From: Oscheius dolichura
Lineage: Eukaryota > Nematoda > Chromadorea > Rhabditida > Rhabditidae
Assembly: GCA_932521035.1 (NCBI GenBank)
Contig: OW051493.1
Location: 7,316,001 to 7,380,000, forward strand
DNA: 64,000 nt
Direction: 5' to 3'
The translations under genes and the position numbers were made by a program. The notes beneath the pieces are model-generated. The model was not told the origin of the DNA and searched no databases. It worked only from the letters and a program-made list of their open reading frames with translations. Positions 33,001-48,000 of the stretch are shown piece by piece. Position 1 is the stretch's first letter. Every line of letters begins with the position of its first letter.

Positions 33001-36000
33001 GATAAAATTATTTAGCGCTAAAAAGTTGAAGAAAAGGAAAATTCGAGGCTGGAAAGACCGTGGTTGCAGTTAGTTTGCGTTTCTACGGCTTACCGAGTTT
33101 CCAAAGATTCTGTACACTTTCCAAGTCTTCTAAAATGGAAAACCACACCTAATTCTGTTTAACAATTCAAGATTCTCGAGTTTAAACCATAAAAATTCCT
33201 TCCAAATGGGACTCTCCCCGCAAAAAGAAGCTCGAAAGGGCGCGCCCACTTTCGAGGACTGCCAGGAACGTTTCTCGCACTTTTTTTTGAATAGGATTTT
33301 TGTAAAGCTGTTTAAATATTGCCTAACTGAGGAAGAAGGCGATAAATTGACGATTTAGATTCCGTACCTTATAATTTTTAAATTGATAGCCCATTTCTGC
33401 TGTGTTTGCCGTCGGTTGTGTCTTCACTACCTGGAAATGATCATCTTTTAGAAAGAAAACAAAAAATAAGTACTCACCTCACAATGGCAATGTGAGCAGA
33501 AGGCTTCCCGTTTCTTGATACAGCAATAAATCCCGCATGGAAAACAAAAAATAGCCCATAATATTCCTCTGAGTGTAAATCGATGGTAGACAGTCCTCGT
33601 GTCACAGTCCGGACAGGTACAGTCGCTGCTATGGCTGCTGCTCATTTTGTCATTTGGTAGAGGAGAGCCTGGAACGGAGCAAAGTAGAAATGAAGCGGAA
33701 AAGATGGCTAGAAATCAAGAAAGACGAGTAGAATCCTGTTTAGAGGGGATTAACACAGAAATGGAAAAACCAAGAGCAATACGTTTTTGGACGAGGGAAA
33801 CACCCCTCCATTAGTGTAAATACGGTGTTTTGCGTTTGTTTTCACCGGGGAAAAATGAGTCAGAGTCGAACTTTTGACAGAAATACCAATAAAAGATCAT
33901 AGAAACGGGGCATAGAATCGATTTTGTTCCGGATAAAGAAAACTACACGATCAGTACACAACCAAAATAAGAGGATTGCGGACAGAAAAGACTCGGTTTG
34001 AGGTGAATAATCACTAGAAATGAGTTGAAATTTGAATTTTGGAGACCGCCCGGCGCGTGTTTGATCCGATTCGCTTTCCAGCTGCAGAGCGACGTAATCG
34101 AGAGAGCGCAAGTTTTAATGCCAACTGCCCCTTCCCGGTCGGCCGACTGGGAAGAACAATGGCCCAATTAAACAATAGGCAAAACCGAATTGATAACAAT
34201 ACAACGCGGAGGAGAGCCAGGTGGAGAAGGAGCGGGACATCGTATATTTCTACGAAAAGAGCCCTCCCCACCCACTCGAAAGGGTTAGTTCCTTGAAATT
34301 GGGGTCAAGAGATAAGATAATGTCGTATCTCTTTCGAGAACTCTAGAAAAAAAGGGCTAATAAGACAAATTGTGAGAATAATTGATTAAAAGAGAGGCCA
34401 GGGGAGAGCCGGATTGTTTTTCTGATAGTGAAAGAGGGAATATTTGTGTTTGTATGCCTTCGCGCGCGCGGTCGGTCGGCCGGACAACGTGGTAGAGCGG
34501 AGAGGGCGCGTCAGTCATACGGGCAGGGGGTAGCCCTCACCGGGAAGGACACAGGTGTGATATACAGAGAGAAACAGAAGGGGGAGAACAGGGGAGAACC
34601 TGTTTCCGGTATGGGTTATAGGCAAGGGGGTGTCAAGAAGGGGGTGTCAAGAAGGGGGTGATTGACCTGGAAGACGGGGACAAGAAAGGGATTGGTGTGA
34701 AGCGAGTGGCTTTATCCGACTGTTTAAGGACATTTTTGAGCGCTTATTTTGAAGAGGTAAACTTTGGAATAGAACCAAGCGGTATCTTCAAACTTGAGCC
34801 TGAAAAGAATACCGACCAGCCGGAGGGCTTGCGCTCCAGTATCCGATACTGTAGGGTCCTGGCAGTCATTTTAACCGGAAGAAACCTTCAAAAAGACGAC
34901 CTTTTAACTGTGAGAGAGGGGATGACCGTGAGGTGGCTTCCAGTGGCTTCTATTGCCCGCCATTGCGCCCATAATGACCCTGTCGGATCCTTATCTCCTT
35001 TGTATCCAATTACAGTCACTATGACCCTTTGAAAGCACAAAAAAATGGAATATTTTTCAGAAGAAAAGCTCAAAACGAAGGCCCTCGCTCAAAAAGTGAA
35101 ACTTCTCGAAGATGAAATTGAAAAGCTCACGGAACAACTCTGTACTCGGGCGATGGGAGCAGCAGACGACGAGGAGATGGTCGAAACCTGCCGCCTATTG
35201 GAAATTCGCCTCCACGAGGTATATTCCCCCTTTTTGGATATAAATAATGAAAAACATGCTTTTTAGAGCGAAGAGAACATGAAGATTGAAAGAGCACGCT
35301 TCGAGATCGAATTGGCGGGACAGCGAGTTGAAAATAAACAACGTCTCGCGGGTAGGCCCGAAAAAGGATAATGATAAGGGTATTTTAGAGTGTGAGGAGC
35401 TCCGATTCAGGATATATGCCCTGGAAAATCAACAGAGGAGGGAGGAACAGTACCCGGTTGGCAGTGGCCGGGGAGGAAATGATCAGCACCATCAGCATCA
35501 ACAGCAGACCCAACTGGTCCAACAAGCGGCAGTTAGTCAAGAGACCGAGGAGCTTAGAGTGCAAGGTAGGTAAATTGAGAAGGTAGAGGAGAATAAATTC
35601 TATGGTCAAAGTAAAAACGACGACTTTTGCAAGGGGGAAAGCTAAAAAATGGACGGGAAGGTGAGAATTCTGGTTCCGACGGCGAGAAAATGACCAGGGC
35701 GGCCGGCAGGTCAATGGCGCGTGAACTGTGGCTCTAATCAATCAGTTTCCTGGTTGTTGTGACCTTTCTCGGGGTAAATATTTTCCCCTCCATAAATTGG
35801 AATAGAGTCAAGTGATGTCAGTCCAGTTGTTACTCCTGGCCGAGCTCCAAAGACAGGCAAACAAAACTGACGGTTGAACACGCCCGGTGTATGTAAACTC
35901 CTTGTCTTATCGGTGTTCGAAGGGGAAAACACGAGCTCAAGCAAGGAAGGAGAGTGTCTGGGAATGTCCTTATTTATCGAAAAAGAGTCCCCCTTTTCAG

Positions 36001-39000
36001 TTCAACAACAAGAAGCAAAGGTCAAGGAACTGCTACAGAACATCACCTGCCTGGAGTCGGAGCTGGACGCCGTCAGGGCAACAAATTTCGAACTGACGGA
36101 TCGAGTGAAGGAATCCGAAGAACTCGAGCGGGATTATGATGGCCTCGTAGAAAAGTAGGGGCCTTCTTAATTTTTCTTGAGTTTCCCAATTTTAGACATC
36201 GCCACACGTGTGTGGAGCTGGTCAGCGCCAAAGAGGCTCTCGACAAGTTCCAGGCTGAAGCAGTCGATCCCAGAGAGCTGGAAGCTCTTCTAGAACGAGC
36301 TACTGGGGCAGAAGAGGAGGTCAAGGTCCTTCGTACCGAATTGGAAGAGGCTAGACATCACTCAAATCAAACAGTAGCCGTTCAAAAGGAGCTAGACACC
36401 GCCAAAACCGAGGTAGAGCTTTACAAATCAACACAATCGGCTAAAATTGAGATTTTTAGCTAGAAAGAGAAAGATCCATGAGTCAGGAGATGCAGAGGGA
36501 GGTCCTGCAACGAAACACACCGAGTGAGGCAGAAAACAGGAAGGCCCTGGAGGTGAGACAACCTTCGATTCAATTTTGACCGCCGTCATTTTCCAGGTTC
36601 AAAACCAGCAGAACCTCCAAGCCTTTGAGGAGAAGATAGCACAATTGAAACAGTCTCTTCAGTCGGCCACTACCAAATTATCGGAATCAGAATCCGAGAA
36701 ACAGGAACTCCGTCTGATGTTGGACCGGGTTCAGGAAATGGAATACGTCAAAGCCGTGGAGAGAAAAGAAGGCAGTAGCCAGAGACTGGAAGCCTTGATG
36801 GAACAGAACCAGATCCTAGAACAAGCCGCTGAACAGTACAAAACAGCGGAGGAACAGCTCCTGACCAAGATAAATGTAAGTTCTGACTGTAAATCTTTTT
36901 CTTTGAAATATACGAATTTTAGGACCTAGAACTGGAAGCGAGCCTGGCGGGAGAACTGAGCGTTGAAATGGGACGCGTTATACAACAGTTTGAAAAACAG
37001 GTGAGTCATCGACTGCATTCCTGGGTTGTATTGGGAAGAAAAGTGAATCAGATGGCAAGTAAAAGGCATCCTTTTTGACTAAAATTCGGGGAAAAATGAA
37101 CAAAAGACGGTAGCGGGTGGGAAGGGGAAAAATGACAGATCTGTCTAACAGTGGTTCTTTCTTACCGCAACCCCAAGCTAATGTTTTGTAGCTTTCATAA
37201 ATAAACTGATTCAGATGAAACAACAAGAAGTTGACCTGACCAAAGCCGAGGAGAAGGCGCACGCCGCAGAGATGGAGCTCCGCCTCCACGAGATGCTGAA
37301 CGAAGAACTGGGCAGACAGTTGGATGAATTCAAGGAGAAGGAAAAAGTCCAAGAGAAACGGGTAGAAGAGCTGGAACAGTCCACCAAAACCACCTCCGAG
37401 GAGCTAGAAAATCGGATAAAAGAAGCCGAAAGCAAGATGGACAAGAAGCAGAGCGAACTGGTCGCTGCCAAGAAGAAGAATTCCCTCCTGATCCAACAGA
37501 TCCAAGATTTGGAGGAGAAACTGACGACTTCTGTTAACCAGACAACAAAGATCAATGTGGAATTGAAGGAAAGGAAGAAGGCAGTCCAACAAGTCCAAGG
37601 AGAATTGGAGGAGATGCGCCAGGAACAGGGAGAACAGGAGATCCAACGAGTGGTACACCAAGTTCAACACGCTGGGCCTGCTCCACAGGGCTCGATAGTT
37701 TCCCAACATCATCACAACTGGAATTGGGGTCATTCTGGCTATTCTCCTCCTTATTTGATGAATGAGGTATCGCCACAACCGGGACAGGAACAAGGGCATT
37801 CTCATGAGTCACAGACACAGCAGCAGCAGCCACAACATGCAGGTCATTCTTATCAAGAACAGCAGTACCCCGGAAGTCATGTATGGTCCCAGCACGATCA
37901 GCCTCAACCGGGGCAGGGGCACCATCAACCACCGCAGAGTCACGTCGCTCAACTGAACCAGCAAAGCCCGCCTCTCCAAGACTACAGTGAAAGTTATGTT
38001 CAAAACTATGCACAGCAGCATATCCAAGGACATTTGCAACAGACATCGCCTACGGGAAGTCAGGGACACGGACATGGGCAGCATGAACACCACCACTGTC
38101 ATGCTGAGTCCCGCGAGGGAACCCCGAGCGAGCGAGCAAGGAAGGAAGGTCAACTGACCGCAGCCAAGGAGGAGAATTCTCTTCTAACCCAGCAGATCCA
38201 AAATTTGGAGGAGCAACTGACGACTTCTGTCAACCAGACGACGAGGGCTAACGTGGAGTTGAAGGGGGAAAGAGAGACAGTTCGTCAATTTGAGAGAGGA
38301 TTAAAGGATAGCCGTCAGGAACAAGGAGAACAAGAGATCCAGCGGGTAGTCCATCAGGTGCAACACTCCGCTCACGCTCCCCAAGGCAGCCAAGTGTCTC
38401 AACACCACCACAACTGGAATTGGGGTCAGGCTGGCTATGCTCCTCCTTATCTACAGCCTGCGGAGGTTACAGTATCCCATCCAGGAGCTATAGAAGTTAC
38501 CGTCTCCCCTCAGGATCATTCCCATCCGGCGCATCACCAGATGCACGTGGAAGCTCCACGTCATCACCAGCAGGTGCATCCATATCAGACAGAAGCTACA
38601 GTATCCCAACCGTCGGTTCAAGGCCACGGGCATTCACATAGCCATGGAGGCCACAGCCATGAGCCACAAGGGCCACATTCAGGTCATGGACAGCATCAAC
38701 CTTCTCAGAGTCAAGCCTACCAACAGAATCAGCCTCTACAAGACTATAGCGACAGCTTTGTCGAAAACTACCCGCAAGAACATATCCAAGAACATTTGCA
38801 ACAGCCGTCGCCTACAGGAAACCAGGGGCATGGACACGACCATCATGAACACCACCATCACCATCACGAGACCCATGCCCACTTTGTCGAGCCTGTAGCG
38901 CCACAACAGCAAGAGACAGAGCAGCAGCAGCCTCCAGCTCCGAGAGTACAATCCCGTGAATCTTTTGTGAAACAAGTTCAATCGGAAAATGAGCTCCTTC

Positions 39001-42000
39001 GTCAATGTGTAAATGAAACGATCCAACTTCGAGAAGACATGACCCACGATGTGGAAAAACTCTTGGAGCTGAAGAATGAGCTAGAAGTCGCTGTAGACGC
39101 TCTAAAAGGAGAGATCTGGACTCTGAATGGACAGTTGAAAGCGTCTATTCTGGACAGGGAGAATCTCCAGGACCGGGTAGTTGAACTGGACACCAGTTTG
39201 ACGGAAGAGAAGAAGAAGGTAGCCTCACTGGATGTAGAGTTGTCGGAACAGCAGGAACTGATCGACAAGGCCACGAGACAGGCAGCCGAGGCGGAGAATG
39301 AGAGCAATCGACGCTTGGCAGAGTGCCATGAGATGGAATCGAGACGGTAGGATCTCGGGTTCCTGTATCATTTTGATTGAATTTTTAGAATCGAGTTGGA
39401 GCAAGCTTACAGCCAGCTGACGGAATACTACAATCAACTACAAGCAGCCTACAACTTACTCTATGCTCAACAACAGCAGGGAGTGGAGATCGGCGCCGTC
39501 CAGCAGGCTCCCAACATCGGGGATCCAGCACTCGTGGTGGCGATTAACTTTATCTTGGAGGAGCTATCCCTTCCCGTCGTGGATGAAGACATCAGAAGCA
39601 AATTAAATGCCATTCGGGAAAAGATCAGAGAGAAAATTGCTCAGGTAGGGGATAATGTCAGCCGGAAACTCCTGCTTTTAGGTAGAACAGCTCCACAGTG
39701 CAGTGACCGAGCAGGCCAAAGTAGCCCGTGCTTTGGAGTCCCGACTGGAAGCTGTGGAAGAAGAAAAAGAGACCAATGGAGGGGAACAGCTAGAGCTCAA
39801 AAATAAAGTCCATCAGCTGGAAGGAGATTTGGAATGGAAACAAGAAGAATGCGACTCGTTAAGGCGGCAGGTCGACGAGCTGCAACATGCTCTCAATTCT
39901 ATTATTGTTAATGACGGCGATGATGGTTAGTTCTATTTTAAGCAAGATTTTCAACTTTTTGAGCATTGGTACCGTGAGATTGCATGCTCTCGCATAGCAA
40001 AAACTGAATAAGGGGCCATTAAAAACCAATGAGAAAGAGGCGAACGCGCACCCGGGAGAAAGTGCTCCGCGGCGGATTTCTTGCACCGCACCCGTAAATT
40101 CTCGGCAGAAACATTTTTATCTATTCAAATCTGTTCGCTCCTCATGTCTTTCAGCTGCCGAGATGTTACGGGTGCCGCCACAAGGAATCGGGTCGATCGA
40201 GCCGGCCTATAGCCACGTTTAGACAGCGCTGTGGAAATTTTAACAAATGTTCTCTCGGTTTTTAATGGTTCAATAAAAGCACAACATTGCCTGTAGCACT
40301 TGCTATTTTTTGGTTGGCAATGGGCAGGTCACCCGGCTTCTCACTCTCTCTTTTCCCCGTACTCATCATATTTTCCAAGACTCCCTTTGTAGACTAGAAT
40401 TGGCACGCTGGTTTCTCTGATAACTGTGCACTAGCACTAACTGTCCATTTCTCTTTTAATTCTCTTTCTATTTTTTCGTTGTTTTGTTTGTAAAAAAGTG
40501 AAAAACTACTGCTCTCCTACCCGGTGACCTGCCCGTTTTGCAGCACTGGCTACATCACGGCTACGCACAGAGCTGGCTATTTTAGCGGCGAGATTGGCGA
40601 CCCGACAGGCCGACGTCGACTCGCTCTTCCGAACAAACGCAGAACTGGCACATACTAATGTCAGGCTACAGAATGAACTGGATGAGAGGGAGGACGGGAT
40701 ACCGGGTGGATTAGGAGGAGGAGGAGACGACGCGCAGGTAAGAAATAAGGAAAGGAAATGAAAGTCTGATAAAGACCGTGAGCAATAGGGGCCATAAGAT
40801 TGGATAGAAAGCTTAGTATGGTGTGAGGGTACTGTAATTTATTTTTTGTAACTTTCTTTGATAATTAGTCCACGTTCAAAAAGTGGCCGAAATGCCGGTT
40901 TTGTTTGAGAAAAGGCCCAAATTGCTGGCCGAGATCAACGAAGTTCTATCCGGTCTACAGTAATTTGTCTACTTGACGGCCCTTAAAAGATCCTGGAGGG
41001 AGCGCTTTGGGAAAATGAAAGGGGAGGCCTAGAGGAGAGACGGAGACATTTTGAACCAGTGCACCCCCTTTATAAGCAGAAATATTGGGATGCCAAGCAC
41101 GAGACAGGACCATAAAAAGGATAAATATGCAAATTTCGAGATTGTCTCTCCTTCCTGAATACCAAAAATGGAAATTTAGAAAGTCTAGACAACTGACGAA
41201 AATCGATAATCATGTTGTTGTCCTCCTACAGGGTAGAGGGGCGGATCGCGTAAACAACTTCACCCCGCCGCGTACACAAACAACAACCTCCGCTCGTTTC
41301 CAGATCCTCGCTGAGAAAGTCCAGGAATTGGAACAGAAACTGGCTGAATGGACCGATAGCAAAGAAGAGGTCGGGTTTTATTCAATACAAATTAAATATT
41401 ATTTATTTTTAGATCGAGAGGTTGAAAAACATTGAGAAGATTCTAAATAATCGAATCCTGTCACTGGAGGATCAGTTATTGGAGAAAGAAGAGCAGATGC
41501 AGGAGATGGAAGACCAGATGATGGAGAACCAAGGCTCTTCTGGGGATTCGGACAGGTTGCGGGTCCTGGAGCAGGCCAACTCGGCTGTTATTGTTGAACT
41601 GGAGGAATTGAGACAGGGTGAGTCATCACTTTTTACGCTTTGCTCGTTTAGATAGTTTTTTTGGCATTTAGAAACCTATTAATTTGATTTAGAACGCGAT
41701 ACACTCCGAGCCAACATCCAAATAATGGAAAAGGACAGAGAAATTCGAAAAGAAGAAGCCAAAATGAAGGAACAGGAACTAAAGAGCCGAGAAGACGAAG
41801 TAAATCAGTATGAAGAGGAGTTGGACGATCTGAAGGCGGAAATCCTGGTTATGAAGCAGAAAATCCAAGAGAAAGAAGACCAAGTGCAGGTGGAGAGAGT
41901 CCAACAGACACAATCGGCCTGGGGAGACTGGGAAGAGAAGGAAAAGGAGGAAGAGGAGGAGGAGGAGGACTGGAAGGCGAAGGTGGAACAGCTGGAGAAG

Positions 42001-45000
42001 GAATTGAAGAGAGCTCAGAAGAAGAATGAGGACCTGGAGAAGGCGCTGGACAGTTCACAGGAGGCGAAATGGGGATGGGAGCAGGGAGAGGGACCGGAGG
42101 ATGCGAGGGAACTGAGGGAGGAGCTGGATGAACTGAAGGAACGACTGGACGAGACACAGGAAGAACACGAGATTCTACAGTCGAAGTATATTGAACGGGA
42201 GGAGGAACTGCTGAGGATGAAGGCGGCCAGTGCTTTGAAGGGAATCGAGAAACAGAGTCAGGAAGACGCTGGAGAACTTCGAGCAGAACTAGAGCAATTG
42301 AAAGGGCGCCTGGATGCTGCCCAGGAAGAACAAGAGACTCTGAAGTTGAGGAATACTCAACTGGAGGAGGAACTGGCTTTCTTATTGGAAGCTAATCAAA
42401 AGAAGGAAACGGAAGAAACATGGGGAGACTGGGAAGAGAAGAAGGAGAGCTCAGAGAATGTGGAGGATCTGAAGAATAGACTAGAAATCGTCCAACAAGA
42501 ACAAGAAGAGCTGAAGTTGAGAAATCTGGACCTTGAGGAAGAATTAGCCAGCCTTCTGGAAGCCAATAAGAACGTCCAAAAGGAGGAAAAGAAGGCAGGA
42601 TGGGAGCAGGAGGCCAAGTATCATGCCGAAGAGGTTAAACAGCTTCAAGATGAACTGGAAGAAGTGAAAAGTCTCCTGGATTCGAGCCAACAAGTGCAGG
42701 AGGACCTAAAGTTGAAGAACTACGACCTGGCAGAAGGGATGCTCCAAATGAAAGGAAAGGAAGAGGCTAAAGAAGAGAAAGGCGATGCTTGGGGAGACTG
42801 GGACGAGAAAAAGAGCGACTCCGGAGATGTTTCAGCCCTCCAGAGGGAGGTGGAAGACCTCAAGTCTAGACTGGACGAATCTCAACAAGAACAAGAACAG
42901 CTGGAAGTGAGAAACATGGAACTGGCGGAGGAATTGACCAAAATGAAGGAGAAACAACCGGCAGAGGACAGTTGGGGAGAGGATTGGAATGAGAAGGGTC
43001 CTGCAGCGGATGAAGACCTTCAGAAACTTCAGGACGAAGTGGCCGAGTTGAGACGTCGTCTGGATCAGAACCAACAAGAGGAGGAGGACCTAAAATTGAG
43101 GAATACCGAACTGGAAGAGGAAATGGAAGCTCTGTTAGAGTCAAATCAGAAACTAATGGCGAGCAATGAGACCAAGATGTTCCTGGAAGAAATAAAAGAA
43201 CTGGAGAGCCGTTTGGACAAGTCCCAGCAAGAACAAGAAGACCTAAAATTGAAGAACATGGAGCTGGGAGAGGAATTGGAAGCATTGAATCAGAAACTTC
43301 AAGAAAAACAAGAAGAGGTGCCTGCTTGGAACGAATGGGACCAAAAGGAACCATCTGAAGAGGACAGCCGCCTTCGGGAAGAGCTGGAAGACGTAAAGAA
43401 GAGACTTGATTCTGCCCAGGAAGAACAAGAGACTCTGAAGTTGAGAAACACCGAACTCGAAGAGGAATTGGCCTTCCTGCTCGAAGCGAACCAGAAAAAG
43501 GAGCAGACCAAGGAGGACGAGGCTTGGGGCGATTGGGAAGACAAGAAGAGCGAGTTTGAGGCCATAGAAAGACAACAGGAAAGAGTAAACACCCTTACGA
43601 GTACGGTAGAAACATTGCAACAGGACCACAGAGTCTTACTGGCGAGAAATGTCCAACTGGAAAAGGAAATAGCCGATCTCTTGAAGGAAACAGAAGTGAA
43701 ACCCAGCGAGGAAGCCTGGGGAGACTGGGATGAGAAGCAGAAAGAAGACGAGGTGGAGAAAGTGGCCCATCTCCAGGAGGAAGTAGTCGGTCTCAAGAGG
43801 GAGCTCTTGACAAGAGACCAGAAACTACAGGAGATTATGGAAGAGGTCAACGATGCCAAGGAAGAACTGGAGGAGAAGGAGAAGAGGATCCAATACCTAG
43901 AAGAACAGGCTGCCAAGGCTCCGGAGAAGAAGGAAGAAAATTGGGGAGAGTGGAGCGAAGGAAACGAGGAACTGGAACAGTTGAAAATAGATAATGAAGA
44001 GCTGAGGACGAGATTGGAGGGCTTGGAAAGATCCGAGAATGAAACTCGACTCCAGCTTCAAAAATTGAAAGCCTCCTCGTCCAAGCCGGCTAGGAAAGAC
44101 TGGTCACATGAGCAGAATGAAGCAGAAAGGTTAAAGTTCGAGTTGGCGGAGAGAGATCGCGAACGAAGCAAGCTGGAAGCGGTGATTATGCGGGTCGAGA
44201 AGGAGAATGAGGAACTGATGGGACAGTTGGAAGAGACACATGTGGAGGAGAAGCGGGAAGAGAAGAGGAAGGGCAACGACGACATGGCTTACACTTTATT
44301 CGTGAGTTTTCATCCATTGCATTTAAAATATCACTTCTATGCTTCATTTTATCGTTTCAGGAGTTCCAAAAAGAGATTCAACGTCTCCGTGAAGAGAATT
44401 CCCGCCTTCAAGTGACAGTATCCCAGAATGTGCAATCCTCCGACGACACGGCTTCTATGTCCGAAGAATTGGTCCAAAAACAGAAGGAAGAGCTGGAAGA
44501 AACTCAAAATAAGGTTGTTTTCCTTTTTTACATATTCATACTTGTTTTTTAGCTCTCTGCCCTGACAACGACCCTCCAATCGGTCGAGAACAACTATCTT
44601 GCCACTAGGGAAGAAGCCCAGAGCCGACAAGTAGAACTGGAAGAGAGGATCCATTCACTGGAAAAGGAGCTGGACTCTGCTCAATCCGGAGTAGATGAGC
44701 TGGCAGCTAAGGAAGAGAGGATGACTGCTCTGGAGAAGAGGCTTGCGGAAGTAATGAAACAGAACAATCTTCTTAAAGAATCGGAAGGAAGGCTGCTGGA
44801 AAGTGTCGACGAGTACGGCGCCGTCGCTGACAAGTGAGTCCTATCCTCTCACCACCATTTATTTTTTCTTTTCAGGAACCAGGAAGAAGTCGATCGTCTC
44901 CAAAAGGTTGTTAACTCCCTAGAAAAGGAGAGAGCCGACCTCCTGGAAGAAGTGGAGCGCCTAAAGATTGAAATCGAAAGGTTGAACGCCTCTTCCCAGT

Positions 45001-48000
45001 CGAAGGAAGAAGATCCCATCCTGAAAAGAGAGCTAGAAGCCTTGAGGACGGAAAGAGACTCCCTGAAGAGTAAATTAACAGCGATGGAAGGGAAATTAGC
45101 CGAGATTGAGAAGGTTTGAGGCCGTTTTTCATTAAATTTATATCGATTTTAAGGAAAAATCTCAAATCAAAGCAGCCTACGATCAGTTGAGAGCGAAAAT
45201 CCAGGCTAGGAGAGCTGCCGCGGCGGCTGGAGGCGGCAGCGCTGCCTCGTCCCGCGCCCCCTCTCGGGCATCCGTCGCCTCGATAGGAGAGATCAGAGAA
45301 GATCCCGTGGAAGAATTGACATATCAGACGACGGCGATACCCACCCAGACACTTCAAGTCCAGTCGAACCACAATAGTTATTCACAGGTGGGATATCATC
45401 GTCGCATGTATTGATTTGGTCGCAGTCTGTTGGCCAAACGTGGCGTTTTTGTTTATACGGGCATGCGTCGTCTCCTCGCATGGATCCTTATTTTTACACC
45501 TTTTTGTTCCAAAAAAGACCCAACTTGATTCATTCTAAGCAGGAATTTGGAGAGCTTGTACTCATGCTAGTGTGCCATAGTGAATCCCGCCTTTTGACCC
45601 TAATGATGCGCCAAAACTTCAATTTTGAGTGTGGTAGTAGACCAAAGACTGGAGTGATTCAGTTTCTCGGTCCGTGCAGTTTCGTGTGGTGTCCACAGCC
45701 CCGTCCTATTGTGATCTTTGTCAAGTACTGAGGCTACAAGTCGGGCGTTTGGGCAGTCGCCTTTAGTCCCAGACCCCCCGAGACCCGCGGGTTTTGAATC
45801 AAATCCTGGACTCACTTACAAAACTAATCGTAATCTTTGGCTTGACCCACAGCTACAGTATTTAATTCCCCCGTCAAATTCCATAGATCTCCTTATTTTC
45901 TCACGAATAATGGGCGCTCACTCGAGTCACAGTCACTTCCTCGAGTCGTCGGCAGCCACGGTAGACGGTGTGAAGGCGATAACTCCCGTTCTGACTGGCC
46001 CACACGATTCCAATGCCTGTGACTCGAATGTGTGTCCGCACTTTTCTCCCTATCCAAAAACTCACTTGATACACATTTTCCCATGCACAAAGCCAAAAAA
46101 AGAACATAAATTCGAGTCATTCGTGTTGTGAGTGTGGTCGACAGTCTAATGAGTTATCGTTTTCAGCAGTCCGCCCCGTCTGCTGAGGTTATGCGACGTC
46201 GGTCTGGGTTCCCGAAGAATTAACCAACCACCGCCTTATTTCACACTCATTATCACAACGTTTGGGTAGCTGATCGTCATCTTTTTGTCCTGTTTTTTTA
46301 GTTAATTTGTTATTTATTTCTTCTTTCCCCTGTTTACTATCCGTTATGTGTATTTATTGGTGCGAACATGGCCTACCGTATGCAGGTCTCGAAATTGTGA
46401 TTCTATCATGAGAATTTATTAAAAGTCATATTTCCTAACTCTTTATGGACTCGCTGCCTTCTATTTTACAGTATATAACAAAAAAAATCCTCCAGTGGCC
46501 GTATCCACAAGAAATTTTCCCGGCGAGCTCCCCAGCTGGGGAGCCCCTGGGGAGAACTCCCCGGGGGAGGCCTCCCCAAGGGGAGCTTTTGGTATCCACA
46601 AGGCTGGGGAGATTTCCCAGATTGGGGAGCTCCCCAGGGTAGCCCTTTATTACTCTACGCTGAAGGATAGAGCGTGGCTTCAGCGTGGTTCCCGGAGAGC
46701 CTTCGCAAACGAAGGCTTTGGTAAAAAGAATGCGTTAGTATGTCTCAGCTGCGTATTTCCAGTTGTTCCATCTAATCTATTTGGCCGGCACGGAAACTGC
46801 TGCCCGCTGTTAGTTTTCCTCGTATTTTTACTTTATATCTCCCCAACGGATGACAGTCGGCTCTGAAAAACTTGGGTATCCCGCCATATCAGCAAAATCC
46901 TTAACCTCCAGCTCAAATGCGGCATTTTCCTTCGTTTTTTGACATATTATCATCCTTGGGATGCTAGCGGATACATATCATGGGTCAGTTATAATAGTTT
47001 TTCTTCCAAAACGCCGATTTCGGTCAATTTACCCTGCTCTCCCCCAGTCCACCCCGACTCCTACCTAAGGGTGGCCTGGGGAGCTTTCCAAAATCTTGTG
47101 AATACCATTTTTAGGCTCCCCAGTTGGGGAGCTCCCCGGGGAGTCCCTGGGGAGCCTGGGGAGGTCTCCCCAGCTTCTTGTGGATACGGCCACAGGACGG
47201 TGGAAGAATAAGGCGCGCTTACGTCGAACACAGAAATGTCGCCACTGTTCTTCCCCGTGCGCCAAAGTGACCGTCGGTTTTTACCCAATTCTGGCCAGAG
47301 GTACGGTACTACCCCGCGAAACATTACTCTGGATCGTAAAATGGGAACATCCCCGACCCGCTCCCTTTAGCGAAATTTGAACAGCGACCTACCCTTGAAA
47401 GTTGCTCTTTTACTTATATTCTTCTCGTAAATCTCCCATTTTTCCAGGATATCGATGACCGAGTCCAACAATTCCTAGAAGAGGTCAAAGAATTCGTGTC
47501 TCGGGTTGATTCGATAGCTACAGTAAGCCAAGAAAACCTTGAAGAGGTGGGCAAGAGCCTGGGTAAGGTTCTCTTCAAATTTCATTACCAAACGACCTTA
47601 TTCAGATCACCTTATGGCTAGACGAGGTCCTAAAAGGAAGCCATCCTCGCCGGTAGTGGAAAGCTCCGATCCCGGGCCTCGAGCAACTGAAATAGCCATC
47701 CAAACTGAAACCGACCCTGCTTCTCTGAATCTTGAACAAGTTGAAGAGATGGAAAAGACGATTCTTGACCTGGAACTGCAACTAGAGAAGCAGAATGGTG
47801 AACTGGAGGAAGCAGCCAGCAGATATCAAGATTTGGTGAACAAAGTCGAGGAGAACGATGTGCTCTCCCAGAAGGCTATAAATGACTTGGTTGACTGCAA
47901 CCGAGTCCTAGAAATACAGCTGCGGGAACGGCAACTGGAAGTAGACCACGGGAAAGTGGAATTGAAGGAGAAGTACGATGAAATGGAGACTATTGCCTTG

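Noticed and set aside
34428-35032. Open frames in golgin intron 11
   Set aside because: Purine-rich intron sequence with a tandem repeat; no domain, and the flanking exons join in phase without it.
45411-46131. Open frames in golgin intron 30
   Set aside because: Short, overlapping in several frames, no domain, and skipped by phase-consistent exons 30 and 31.
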